Assembly (NCBI GenBank): GCA_018372555.1
Contig: JAHAIU010000071.1
Span: forward strand, 1 to 13,342
Direction of reading: 5' to 3'
Length of the DNA: 13,342 nt
Source: Clostridium sp.
GTDB taxonomy: Bacteria > Bacillota > Clostridia > Clostridiales > Clostridiaceae
Below, piece by piece: positions 1-7,297 of this stretch (the stretch's first letter is position 1; each line of letters starts with the position of its first letter). Both the position numbers and the translations under genes were made by a program. The notes beneath the pieces are model-generated. The model saw only the letters and a program-made list of their open reading frames with translations, was not told where the DNA came from and did no database searches.

Positions 1-153
1 TTAGTAGAGTTTGATATTAAAGCAATTGAAAAAGAAGGATATTCTTTAATCACACCAGTAATCATAACAAACTCAGATAATTATTTAGATGTTGTAGAAA
101 TCGATAAAAAACAAATAGATTTTAAAGAAGATTTATTAACAGTAGTAATATAA
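1..153 (+). CDS. PTS system glucose-family IIA domain, C-terminal end (partial)
   Basis: Frame 1 is open from the window edge and encodes 50 residues before TAA at 151-153. The tail reads EFDIKAIEKEGY, then TPVIITNSDNY, and ends in DLLTVVI. This is the usual C-terminal pattern of glucose-superfamily PTS IIA domains, such as the ends of PtsG, NagE and GamP-type permeases or free Crr-like IIA proteins. The phosphorylated histidine and any IIB or IIC domains lie upstream, outside the window, so neither the sugar nor the architecture can be stated. The IIA domain accepts phosphate from HPr and passes it to IIB at the cytoplasmic membrane. A strong terminator follows 143 nt later, so this is probably the last gene of its unit. 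The family call rests on a short tail and is good but not certain. Confidence 0.8.
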   Translation, partial: LVEFDIKAIEKEGYSLITPVIITNSDNYLDVVEIDKKQIDFKEDLLTVVI

Positions 154-178
154 TTTAGTTTATAAAAATTATTGATTG

Positions 179-219
179 TAGATATTATGAGTAGTTATAA
201 ATATTACTTATAATATCTG
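179..219 (+). other. AU-rich hairpin in the 3' UTR of the PTS gene
   Basis: Arms 181-195 and 203-217 pair along their whole length with two G-U wobbles, around a 7-nt loop (196-202). Two more pairs can extend the base. No U tract follows, so it is not a terminator by itself. It lies between the PTS stop codon and the true terminator and could protect the mRNA 3' end (inference). Confidence 0.4.
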
Positions 220-296
220 GCATGAAATAAGGTTTCAGTTATTAGTGAGAATATAGATGTAATTATAGTATTAACACAGGTATTTGCTAATCATAA

Positions 297-345
297 CACC
301 TTAAAGTTACAGTATGAAGATTGTAACTTTAAGGTGCTATTTTTT
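297..345 (+). terminator. Intrinsic terminator of the PTS gene
   Basis: A perfect 14-bp stem (297-310 with 323-336, left arm CACCTTAAAGTTAC) encloses a 12-nt loop and is followed by a T-rich run (TATTTTTT). It is placed to end transcription coming from the PTS gene. Confidence 0.9.
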
Positions 346-391
346 AGGAATTTATATTTTTAAAAACTGTGATAACTAATAAAATATAGAT

Positions 392-688
392 ATGATAATT
401 GAAGATAAGATAATAATAAAACAGGTATTAAAGGACAACTATAATAAATTTAAAAATAAATATTGGTTTCAAGTTCCGAGAAAATATGTGAGAGCATATT
501 GATGATGCAGTAAATAAAGCTTTCAGATTTAGTTGAATGTGGAGAAAGTTATTTTTTCAGATAAATCAATTAATTATTTGCTGAAAGAGTTGAGTAAAAT
601 TTATAATAGTAAGTCTAAGAAAATGCAAGATGAATTAAAAGTTACTAAAAGTAAGTTATCAAATAGGTTGTTAGTAAATTTAATTTAA
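392..688 (+). pseudogene. Decayed coding remnant, possibly the C-terminal part of a large serine recombinase
   Basis: No intact gene is present, but three broken frames read like one former protein. Codons from ATG 392 give a 36-residue frame ending at 502, with YNKFKNKYWFQVPRKYVR near its end. A shift there continues as HIDDAVNKAF, and another frame gives LSDLVECGESYFF. A further frame, open from 533 to TAA 686-688, gives SDKSINYLLKELSKIY and then a Lys/Glu-rich helix. The run of T at 552-557 is a likely frameshift point. The order (basic segment, VPRKY-like segment, then coiled-coil) recalls the region after the catalytic domain of large serine recombinases, but this is recognition by eye. 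No ribosome binding site precedes ATG 392. It could also be another protein or chance. Confidence 0.3.
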
Positions 689-713
689 ATATAATAAAAG
701 ATTTTATATAAAT

Positions 714-750
714 AAAAGCCTCATGGATGATGTTGTCTATGAGGTTTTTA
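714..750. terminator. Bidirectional intrinsic terminator
   Basis: Arms beginning CCTCATGGAT (719-728) pair with TGTCTATGAGG (734-744), with two G-U pairs. A-rich and T-rich flanks (714-718, 745-749) give a U tract on either strand. It lies just beyond the end of the gltS remnant on the minus strand and beyond the coding remnant on the plus strand. Confidence 0.75.
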
Positions 751-758
751 AGTTTCAA

Positions 759-1113
759 TTAAGAAAGAAAACCAATAAATTCAGTAAACTACTGTCCAAC
801 CAATGTATTTAAAGCATCAGTTAAAATTTTCTTGCCACCAGATTTAAGTAAGCATCTCCAAGCTTGCATTGAATCCAACAGTACAGAAAAACATAATTTG
901 AAAGAATGTTTGAAGTGTTGAATCAAATTTAAATAAAGCAATATTACTTTGTCTAAGAATCATATGGATAATTGAAAATATAAGTCCACCAATTACTGGT
1001 GATGGTATTGCGTATTTTGAAAACAAAGGCATAGTATTTTTAATTGACTTTCCGATTAAAAGAAAAATCACAGCTAATCCTATAGATTGAATCATGTTAA
1101 GTTGAATTATCAT
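759..1113 (-). pseudogene. gltS: Sodium/glutamate symporter GltS, frameshifted and internally deleted
   Basis: From ATG at 1113 (ribosome binding site AGGAGG, 7 nt upstream of the start) 89 codons read as the GltS N-terminus. Visible parts are a first membrane helix with GLAVIFLLIG, the segment AIPSPVIGGLIF, then LRQSNIALFKFDSTLQ and FFCTVGFNASLEML. GltS proteins have roughly 400 residues, so this is about a quarter. At the break the plus strand carries TAAG twice in tandem (845-852). Removing one copy restores the frame to LKSGGKKIL, which is the expected GltS continuation. The text then jumps to TDALNTLVGQ, a stop, and FTEFIGFLS. That resembles the last residues of GltS, which suggests the central three quarters were lost. 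A full GltS imports glutamate with sodium; this copy cannot. The N-terminal identification is firm; the C-terminal match is by eye. Confidence 0.8.
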
Positions 1114-1277
1114 TTAAAGTCCTCCTGAAATCTATAAAAATATGTTTTAATTCATAATTAAAGCCTAAAATCTTAACCTTATATAGAAACTAAGTAGGTA
1201 TTTAATTTGCAGAATAAAATGAATGATATGATTTTGTTATATTATCTAAGTATAAGGAGTGTTAAGTTATAGAATAG

Positions 1278-1315
1278 TTATCATGTATGATAATTTATTT
1301 CTTGTACAAAGTCAA
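1278..1315 (-). promoter_or_regulatory. Promoter of the gltS remnant with an overlapping palindrome
   Basis: On the minus strand TTGACT (1315-1310) is followed by a 17-nt spacer and TATCAT (1292-1287). The -10 box lies inside the dyad TTATCAT-GT-ATGATAA (1278-1293), a placement typical of a repressor operator. The predicted leader to the gltS start is about 165 nt. No riboswitch fold was recognised in it. Confidence 0.45.
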
Positions 1316-1396
1316 TTAAATATTTTTATTATGGTTTTATTTATAGTGGATAAGATGAATTATAGTGTACTTAAACTTTACTTACATCATACAAAC

Positions 1397-1426
1397 TTAA
1401 AAAATGTGTAGTCTATTCTATATAAT
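1397..1426 (+). promoter_or_regulatory. Candidate promoter of htrA
   Basis: TATAAT at 1421-1426 is preceded by TTAAAA (1397-1402) with an 18-nt spacer. The -35 box is poor (4 of 6), which fits a promoter that needs an activator such as the neighbouring response regulator (inference). GTCACA and GTCATA repeat 11 nt apart just downstream (1431 and 1442). Confidence 0.4.
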
Positions 1427-1518
1427 AATAGTCACATAAAGGTCATAAGTTTAACATTTTATATACATATTTAGTTTTTATAATTAACTCAAAGATAAGA
1501 TAAAAGGAGAGATTAATT

Positions 1519-2913
1519 ATGAGTAACAAATTTAACAATGAATATGAAAATAGAGATAATGAAAATGTGATAGAAGTGATAGATGTAGAGGAAGTAGAAA
1601 TATTAGAAGATAACAGAGAAGAGAATGGAGACTATTATAAAAATGTTATAGATGAAGTAGCAGTAGATAGGAATAAAAAGAATAAGAAAAAAAATAAAAT
1701 TATAGTTTCTGCAGCAGCTTGTGCATTAGTAGTATCTTTTGCTAGTGGGTTTTTAGTTAATGACTATTTGCTTAATAGAAGTAATTCAAATAAAACTCAG
1801 AATATGGTCTATAACTCAGGTAATAATGATAAAAGTACATCAAATGAGGATACTAATAATTCTGCGGAAACTGATAAATCTGAAGATACTGGAGTAGATA
1901 CATCAGTGGGAAAAGAAAACTTATCTACAGAAGAAATAGCTAAATTAGTATCACCAGCAGTAGTTACTGTAACATCAACTACAACAGGAAATATGTTTAC
2001 ACAAGCACAAGAAGGTGTTGGGACAGGATTTATTGTAGATAAAGATGGTATGGTAGTAACTAATTATCATGTTATAGAAGGAGCTTCTAAAATAACACTG
2101 ACTTTATATGATGGAAGTGAGGTTAATGCTAAAATAGTAAGAACTAGTAAGAAAGATGATTTAGCATTATTACAAATAACAGATGATGTTGAAATGCCAG
2201 GAGTAGCAACTTTATCAGAGTCTGATACAGTGAATGCTGGACAAGAAGTTGTAGCTATAGGAAACCCTTTAGGAAAGGAATTATCAGGAACAGTTACTAA
2301 AGGAATTATAAGTGCTTCAAAAAGAATAATTAATATGGATGGGATTGATAAAGAGTTTATGCAAATTGATGCTGCAATAAATCCAGGTAATAGTGGAGGC
2401 CCATTAATAAATACAAAAGGAGAAGTAATAGGAGTAAATACAGCTAAAACAAGTGGAGAAAATGTTGAAGGAATAGGTTTTTCAGTCCCAATAAAATATG
2501 TTAGAGAATTATTAGAGAACCCTGAAAATTACACAAATGAAAATAGTACAAGTGAAAATTCACAATCTCAAAATGGATATGGTGAAAATTATCAAAATGG
2601 TCAATATCCATGGGGAGGATACTCAGAGCAGTATCCAGATTCATATTCAGGCAATCAAGAAAGTAATGGAGTTACATTAGGTGTAAAAGTAGTAGAGACA
2701 AATGGAGGAATACTTGTAGCGGAAGTTGAAAAGGGTAGTATTGCAGAAGCAGCAGGAATGCAAGCAAACGATATAATAGTTGGGGTAAATGGAGTGAGAG
2801 TAAGATCAACAAGTGAGTTAAAAGCACAATTAAATTCATTATATAGTGCACAAAGTGCTGAATTAAATGTACAAAGAAATGGAAAAATTATAAGTTTAGC
2901 TTTAGCATTTTAA
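1519..2913 (+). CDS. htrA: Membrane-anchored HtrA/DegP-family serine protease with PDZ domain
   Basis: This is an S1C-family serine endopeptidase expected to degrade or refold damaged proteins outside the membrane. ATG 1519 follows AAAGGAGAG at good spacing. Residues 1-60 are acidic, then Lys-rich, and should be cytoplasmic. Residues 61-82 form one membrane anchor, and 83-135 are a low-complexity Asn/Ser/Asp linker. The trypsin-like domain covers about 136-335 with a complete triad: His184 in TNYHVIEGA, Asp214 in KKDDLALLQI and Ser292 in NPGNSGGPL. A second Asn/Ser/Tyr/Gly-rich linker (336-384) leads to a single PDZ domain (385-464), where GILVAEVEKGSIAEAAGM and NDIIVGVNG are visible. The 464-residue length is normal for Gram-positive HtrA. 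A terminator separates it from the two-component genes 259 nt downstream, a neighbourhood that recalls Bacillus CssRS control of HtrA proteases. Confidence 0.95.
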   Translation: MSNKFNNEYENRDNENVIEVIDVEEVEILEDNREENGDYYKNVIDEVAVDRNKKNKKKNKIIVSAAACALVVSFASGFLVNDYLLNRSNSNKTQNMVYNSGNNDKSTSNEDTNNSAETDKSEDTGVDTSVGKENLSTEEIAKLVSPAVVTVTSTTTGNMFTQAQEGVGTGFIVDKDGMVVTNYHVIEGASKITLTLYDGSEVNAKIVRTSKKDDLALLQITDDVEMPGVATLSESDTVNAGQEVVAIGNPLGKELSGTVTKGIISASKRIINMDGIDKEFMQIDAAINPGNSGGPLINTKGEVIGVNTAKTSGENVEGIGFSVPIKYVRELLENPENYTNENSTSENSQSQNGYGENYQNGQYPWGGYSEQYPDSYSGNQESNGVTLGVKVVETNGGILVAEVEKGSIAEAAGMQANDIIVGVNGVRVRSTSELKAQLNSLYSAQSAELNVQRNGKIISLALAF

Positions 2914-2919
2914 AATAAT

Positions 2920-2958
2920 AGGATGTCTTCTGAAAAATGAAGATATCCTTTATTTTTT
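2920..2958 (+). terminator. Intrinsic terminator of htrA
   Basis: Stem GGATGTCTTC (2921-2930) pairs with GAAGATATCC (2939-2948) with one G-U pair and an 8-nt loop, followed by TTTATTTTTT. It separates htrA from the two-component operon, which must therefore have its own promoter in 2959-3171. Confidence 0.85.
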
Positions 2959-3171
2959 AATAAATTTATGGAGATTTCTATAAAAATAATAAAACTTATA
3001 ATACATAGGTAGATTTATTTGATAATAAGTCTTAATATTTAAATTAAGAAAAAGATATTTATGCTAGTAATAATATATATTTAAGCAACTCATTCAATGA
3101 AGAGTTTTATTTAATAATAATGTAGCGGATTTATTGAAGGCTATAAAAATAGTAAAAATAAGGTGGGTTTT

Positions 3172-3861
3172 ATGAAGAATAAAGTTGTTTTAATAGTAGA
3201 AGATGAAGAAAAGATAAATAAAATGATATGTGATTATTTTGAATTTAAAGGATTCAAGGTAATCAGTGCTCTGGATGGATTGGAGGCAGTAGAAAAATTT
3301 AATGATGATATAGACCTAATAATATTAGATGTTATGTTACCTAATTTAGATGGATTTACTGTTCTTAGAAGAATAAGAAAAAAATCTAACGTACCAGTAA
3401 TTATGGTTACTGCTAGAGATGATGAAGAAGATGCTTTAATGGGATATGAGTTAAATGTTGATGATTATGTTGTAAAGCCATTTAGTTTAGAGATTTTATT
3501 AGCTAAATCAAATGTATTGCTAAATAGAATAGACTCTTTAAATAGCACAAAGGAAAATATTAAAAGAGATGTATTAGAGTATAATGGTGTGAAGATAGAT
3601 AAATTAGAAATGCAAGTATACATAGATGATGAGCAAATTGAAATTGAGCCAAAGCAGTTTGAGGTGTTGGAGTACCTTATGGAAAATAAAAATGTGGTTA
3701 TATCTAGAGAAATGCTTTTAGAGAAAAAATGGGGATACGATTATTATGGAAATACAAGAGTAGTAGATGCACAAATTAAGAAGCTTAGAAAAAGCCTTAA
3801 GCATAAATCTTATTGTATAAAGACTGTTTTTGGAGTGGGGTATAAATTTGATGCTGAATAG
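3172..3861 (+). CDS. OmpR/PhoB-family response regulator
   Basis: A 229-residue two-domain DNA-binding regulator. The receiver domain (about 4-117) has the acidic pair Glu10/Asp11 in IVEDEE, the phosphate acceptor Asp53 in LIILDVMLPNLDG, Thr80 in MVTAR and Lys102 in VVKPF. The winged-helix effector domain (about 130-226) includes PKQFEVLEYLMENKN, the recognition-helix region TRVVDAQIKKLRKSL and a GVGYKF end. A GTG at 3163 is in frame, but it lies inside the AAGGTGG ribosome binding site (3160-3166), so ATG 3172 is preferred. The gene overlaps the downstream kinase by 11 bp, so they are co-translated partners. It presumably controls htrA and other envelope-stress genes (inference from position). 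The 213-nt upstream spacer holds an AT-rich dyad (3031-3048) and a weak hairpin (3087-3105) but no convincing promoter. Confidence 0.93.
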   Translation: MKNKVVLIVEDEEKINKMICDYFEFKGFKVISALDGLEAVEKFNDDIDLIILDVMLPNLDGFTVLRRIRKKSNVPVIMVTARDDEEDALMGYELNVDDYVVKPFSLEILLAKSNVLLNRIDSLNSTKENIKRDVLEYNGVKIDKLEMQVYIDDEQIEIEPKQFEVLEYLMENKNVVISREMLLEKKWGYDYYGNTRVVDAQIKKLRKSLKHKSYCIKTVFGVGYKFDAE

Positions 3862-5614
3862 GTTTATTAAAAAAAGTGTAACTTCAAAATTGTTTTTAAT
3901 GAATTTGTTTATTTTAATTTGTATTATAGGATCCCAATTAATTTTTCAAATAGTTTATTTTGAAAAGTATTATTTGAATAAAAAGATAAATATGTTAGAA
4001 AGTACATTAGGAGACTTTGAGGACTTTTTATCTTCTGAAACTGACAGTGATAAAATAATGGATTTTATACAGGATGTAAAAAATAAAAAAAATATTGCAT
4101 TATCACTTAGAAACTCAGATTTAAGTGGAGGAATAGGCCTTGAATCATATATGGGAAGTCGGCATTTAATCTTAAAAAATGAAAATACTAAAGAAGTTCA
4201 TAAGGTTATTTTAGGAGAGCAGTTTCCTAAGATGGATATAAAAAGTGGTGACAGCATAAAAGTAGTAGGGTTTGAGTATGATTATGGATATATTTTTGCA
4301 CAAAAAATTATTATTAATGATGTTGAGGTTGAAGGATATTATGAAATTGTACCAAGCAAATTTGAACAACAACTAAATAAAGTAACAATATCATTAGAAA
4401 ATAATATATATTTTGAAGGTAAGGTACAGGAGATAGTTCCAGAAGATAATACCTATTCGTCTTTAAGTGATGTTGATTTATACTTAAGTTTAGATGAAAA
4501 GAAAAATATTATATCACATAATAGGTATGTAACTAAGGTAAGTAAAGAAAACAGTTTAGATGAACTTTTGATTTCAACTGAAAGGTTTAGTAATGGATAT
4601 TTAATTGCAATAACTCCTTTATCAGAAGTAAATGATGTTATTGGAACTATGAATAGCTATTATTTTATTGTATTTGCAGTAGCTTTTTTATTAGTAATTG
4701 TTATATCCTTAATTTATTCTAGATTTATGACAAGACCTTTAGTTGAAATGAGTAATGTAGCTAAGAGAATATCGCAGTGTGATTTTAATGATAAATATAA
4801 TGTTAAAAGTGAAGATGAAATAGGATTATTGGGAGAATCATTGAACTTGATATCTAACAATCTAGAGAAAACCTTAAGTGAATTACAAGATACAAATGAT
4901 AGGCTAAAAAAAGAAATTAATATAAAGGAAGTTCAGGAAGATAAACGTAAAGAGTTGATTGCAAATATATCTCATGAACTTAAAACTCCTATTACAATAA
5001 TTCAAGGAAGTATAAATGGTATAAAAAGTGGAATATATGGAGCTGAAATGTATGAGGATATATTAGAAGAAACTAATAGAATGAATGATCTTGTAAAAGA
5101 AATGCTTGATATATCCAAATTAGAATCACCAAGTTTTGATATTAATAAGGAGCCTTTTGATTTAGGAGCAGTATTCTTAAAAGAAAAAGATAAGCTTAGA
5201 GATATGATAAAAGAAAAGTCACTTGAGATTAATTATAATGACTTTGATGATGCTATAGTATTTGGAGATGAAAAAAGAATAACTCAAGTAGTAACGAATT
5301 TATTAACAAATGCTATAAAATATACGCCTGATAGTGGAAAGATTAATGTTTTAATAGAACCAATTAAGGAAAAAGGTCAATATGAGTTTTCTATAGAGAA
5401 TTTTGGGGTTTCATTAAGTAAAGAAGAGTTAGAAAATGTTTGGGACGCTTTTTATAGAAAAGAAAAATCAAGAAATAAAAAGTTTGGTGGAACTGGCCTT
5501 GGTTTATCCATTGTAAAAAGAATTTTAGAGCTTCACAATAGTGATTTTGGAGTAGAAAGTACAGAAAATAGTGTTAAGTTTTACTTTAGTATTCAAGAGT
5601 GTACAGATTATTAG
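3851..5614 (+). CDS. Sensor histidine kinase, HAMP-HisKA-HATPase
   Basis: A 587-residue membrane sensor kinase partnered with the preceding regulator. ATG 3851 overlaps the regulator's end; GGGG at 3837-3840 is its likely ribosome binding site. A TTG at 3830 is possible but sits within that region. Order: membrane helix 1 (about 14-37), an extracytoplasmic domain of about 230 residues with no family I recognise (38-270), helix 2 (about 271-292), HAMP plus coiled-coil (293-365), then HisKA with His375 in ANISHELKTPIT. The ATPase domain has its N box Asn483/Asn487 (TNLLTNAIKY), F box WDAFYRKEKSR and G2 box GGTGLGLSIV (546-555). The G1 box reads ENFG in place of the usual DNG-type motif, a variant also seen in VanS-like kinases. 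The large outer domain suggests sensing of an extracellular or wall signal. Confidence 0.93.
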   Translation: MLNRFIKKSVTSKLFLMNLFILICIIGSQLIFQIVYFEKYYLNKKINMLESTLGDFEDFLSSETDSDKIMDFIQDVKNKKNIALSLRNSDLSGGIGLESYMGSRHLILKNENTKEVHKVILGEQFPKMDIKSGDSIKVVGFEYDYGYIFAQKIIINDVEVEGYYEIVPSKFEQQLNKVTISLENNIYFEGKVQEIVPEDNTYSSLSDVDLYLSLDEKKNIISHNRYVTKVSKENSLDELLISTERFSNGYLIAITPLSEVNDVIGTMNSYYFIVFAVAFLLVIVISLIYSRFMTRPLVEMSNVAKRISQCDFNDKYNVKSEDEIGLLGESLNLISNNLEKTLSELQDTNDRLKKEINIKEVQEDKRKELIANISHELKTPITIIQGSINGIKSGIYGAEMYEDILEETNRMNDLVKEMLDISKLESPSFDINKEPFDLGAVFLKEKDKLRDMIKEKSLEINYNDFDDAIVFGDEKRITQVVTNLLTNAIKYTPDSGKINVLIEPIKEKGQYEFSIENFGVSLSKEELENVWDAFYRKEKSRNKKFGGTGLGLSIVKRILELHNSDFGVESTENSVKFYFSIQECTDY

Positions 5615-5619
5615 AAATG

Positions 5620-5658
5620 AAAAAAGCTATTGCATAATTAAATGCATAGCTTTTTTTT
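5620..5658. terminator. Bidirectional terminator between the kinase and symporter genes
   Basis: AAAAAAGCTAT (5620-5630), a bulged T, then GCAT pair with ATGCATAGC and a run of eight T (5642-5658). The A tract on the left arm provides the U tract on the minus strand, so one element serves both convergent genes. Confidence 0.9.
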
Positions 5659-5672
5659 AAATATGTAATATT

Positions 5673-7034
5673 CTAGCTCATATATATATCTTTATCTAAG
5701 CATCCTTCAGAATTTGAAACAACTATAGCAGTCGCAGAATCACCAGCAACATTTAAGCAAGTTACTAACATATCCATTGGACGGTTTATGGCAAGAATTA
5801 AAGAATAAGCAACTAAAGTTGCACTATTACTAAAGCCCATACCTGTTAAGACTGTAAATAGAATTATAGCTGAGGATCCAGGGGCTGAAGGAGTACCAAC
5901 TGATGCTATGAGTGCAAAAACTGCTATTAATAATATATTATGAAAATCTAAGGCGTATCCTGAAGATGCTGCAATAAAGATAGTTCCTATAACTTGCATA
6001 ATTGCAGTACCATTCATATTTATAGTCATTCCTAATGGAAGTACAAAATAAGCTATATCTTTATTTGCACCTAGCTCTTCAACAGTAGTCTTTTCATTTA
6101 ATGATAATGCAGCAGAAGAAGAGGCCGCAGAAAATCCTAGTAAAGCAACTTTTGCAAATTTTTTTATAAATATCATTGGATTTAGCTTAGTAAATGAATA
6201 TATGAATAAAGGATAACATGTAAAGAAAACAAATATTGATGATATTGAAACTATAGTCATATACATTAAAGCAGGTCTAAGTTGGTTTATTCCATATACA
6301 GCAAAGGTTCTAGTTATTAATACAAATACAGCAATTGGACTAAATTTAGATATAATAAAATTTAAAAAAACAGAAATAATATTATTAATATCTATAAGTA
6401 AATTCTTTAAAACTAATATCTTATCACCTACGGAATTAATACACAGACCTACAACCACAGCTAAAAATACTATTGCTAATACCATACTATTATCTGATAA
6501 AGTAGATGAAATATTGCTTGGTATCATATCTGTAATAACCAATAATGGATTACTACTAACACTAGTGTTAACAGATGAAGATATATCTGCATTAATATTT
6601 ACACTAAAAAATCCTAATTTATAAGATATAAATCCAAATAAACATGCTACTATTAAAGAGTATATAGAAGTAGCTAAAAATCCTAATAAGGTTTTTGAAG
6701 ATATTCTTCCTAATTTTTTTGTATCACTAATATGGCACATAGAAAGAGCTATTGATGAGAATACCATTGGAATTATTATTAATTGAAGACAATTAATAAA
6801 TAACTGCCCTAATATATAAAAAATACCTATAGAATTTCTACCTTCTTCGGTAGATATATCTTGAAATAATAAATTATTGATAATTTCCCATATTGAAGCT
6901 TTGTCATTATTAATTAAAAATTCTCTTAATAACATAAAAAGTGTACCAACTATTACTGCAAGCGCAAGAGAAATAGCCATTTTTATAGCTAATTTAGTAG
7001 GTTCACTTTTTCCCTTTAAAAAATTAAATTTCAT
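5673..7034 (-). CDS. Dicarboxylate/amino-acid:cation symporter (DAACS/SDF family)
   Basis: A 453-residue secondary transporter of the GltPh/GltP fold in the cytoplasmic membrane, moving an amino acid or organic acid with cations. Family marks: eight hydrophobic segments, hairpin-1 serine motif FSAASSSAALSLNE (301-314), TM7 motif INMNGTAIMQ (338-347), hairpin-2 VGTPSAPGSSA (379-389) and TM8 DMLVTCLNVAGD (421-432). Two substitutions stand out against GltPh. The Asp of NMDGT, a sodium ligand, is Asn341. The Arg that holds the side-chain carboxylate of aspartate (Arg397 in GltPh) is Val424. The cargo is therefore probably not glutamate or aspartate, and coupling may differ (inference). ATG follows AGGAG at 8 nt. 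The promoter is TTGACA-17-TATATT. The gene is monocistronic and convergent with the kinase. Confidence 0.92.
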   Translation of the reverse strand: MKFNFLKGKSEPTKLAIKMAISLALAVIVGTLFMLLREFLINNDKASIWEIINNLLFQDISTEEGRNSIGIFYILGQLFINCLQLIIIPMVFSSIALSMCHISDTKKLGRISSKTLLGFLATSIYSLIVACLFGFISYKLGFFSVNINADISSSVNTSVSSNPLLVITDMIPSNISSTLSDNSMVLAIVFLAVVVGLCINSVGDKILVLKNLLIDINNIISVFLNFIISKFSPIAVFVLITRTFAVYGINQLRPALMYMTIVSISSIFVFFTCYPLFIYSFTKLNPMIFIKKFAKVALLGFSAASSSAALSLNEKTTVEELGANKDIAYFVLPLGMTINMNGTAIMQVIGTIFIAASSGYALDFHNILLIAVFALIASVGTPSAPGSSAIILFTVLTGMGFSNSATLVAYSLILAINRPMDMLVTCLNVAGDSATAIVVSNSEGCLDKDIYMS

Positions 7035-7118
7035 AAAAATATCTCCTAATAATATTTAATATTTAAATTAAGTGTTTGATATTGTATTAGTGAAATATAG
7101 TTATTTAACGTTAGCATA

Positions 7119-7147
7119 AATATATATTAGATAAATAAATATGTCAA
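7119..7147 (-). promoter_or_regulatory. Promoter of the symporter gene
   Basis: On the minus strand a consensus TTGACA (7147-7142), a 17-nt spacer and TATATT (7124-7119) predict a start near 7112, about 78 nt before the start codon. The palindrome TAACGTTA (7106-7113) sits at the start site. Confidence 0.7.
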
Positions 7148-7209
7148 TAATTTAACTATTAAACTAATAATGAATAAGAATTAATATATAAATAGAATCT
7201 ATAAAATTA

Positions 7210-7224
7210 ATAGAAAATTTCTAT
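7210..7224. promoter_or_regulatory. LysR-type box ATAG-N7-CTAT, site 1
   Basis: An exact ATAGA-N5-TCTAT dyad in the spacer between the divergent symporter and the four-cysteine protein. It ends 10 nt before the plus-strand -35 box TAAGAT, centring it near -54 for the small gene. The other three copies end 21 nt before their -35 boxes, so this one is 11 bp (one helical turn) closer. A shorter dyad ATAGA-A-TCTAT (7192-7202) adjoins it. Confidence 0.5.
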
Positions 7225-7234
7225 ATATAATTAC

Positions 7235-7264
7235 TAAGATTAAAATAAAGTGATAGAATATAAT
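7235..7264 (+). promoter_or_regulatory. Promoter of the four-cysteine protein gene
   Basis: TAAGAT (7235-7240), an 18-nt spacer and TATAAT (7259-7264) predict a start near 7271, 27 nt before the ATG. The 18-nt spacer and the off-consensus -35 box match the aroE-locus promoters. Confidence 0.6.
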
Positions 7265-7297
7265 CATAGAAAGTTTTATACAAGGGGGCTTTAAAAA

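Noticed and set aside
3031..3105. AT dyad (3031-3048) and weak hairpin (3087-3105) before the response regulator
   Set aside because: The dyad is low-complexity and the hairpin is short with a bulge; neither supports a firm operator or attenuator call.
3163..3171. GTG start for the response regulator
   Set aside because: The GTG is part of the AAGGTGG ribosome binding site; ATG 3172 has proper spacing and begins at the usual family N-terminus.
6877..7059. Open frame on the strand opposite the symporter start
   Set aside because: It lies antisense to the conserved N-terminus of the symporter, has no ribosome binding site and no protein-like motifs. Similar antisense frames within aroE, the ene-reductase and the MFS gene were dropped for the same reason.
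7106..7113. TAACGTTA at the symporter start site as a further Rex-like operator
   Set aside because: It shares AACGTTAAATA with the aroE site on one half, but the other half does not fit, so it was not listed as an operator.
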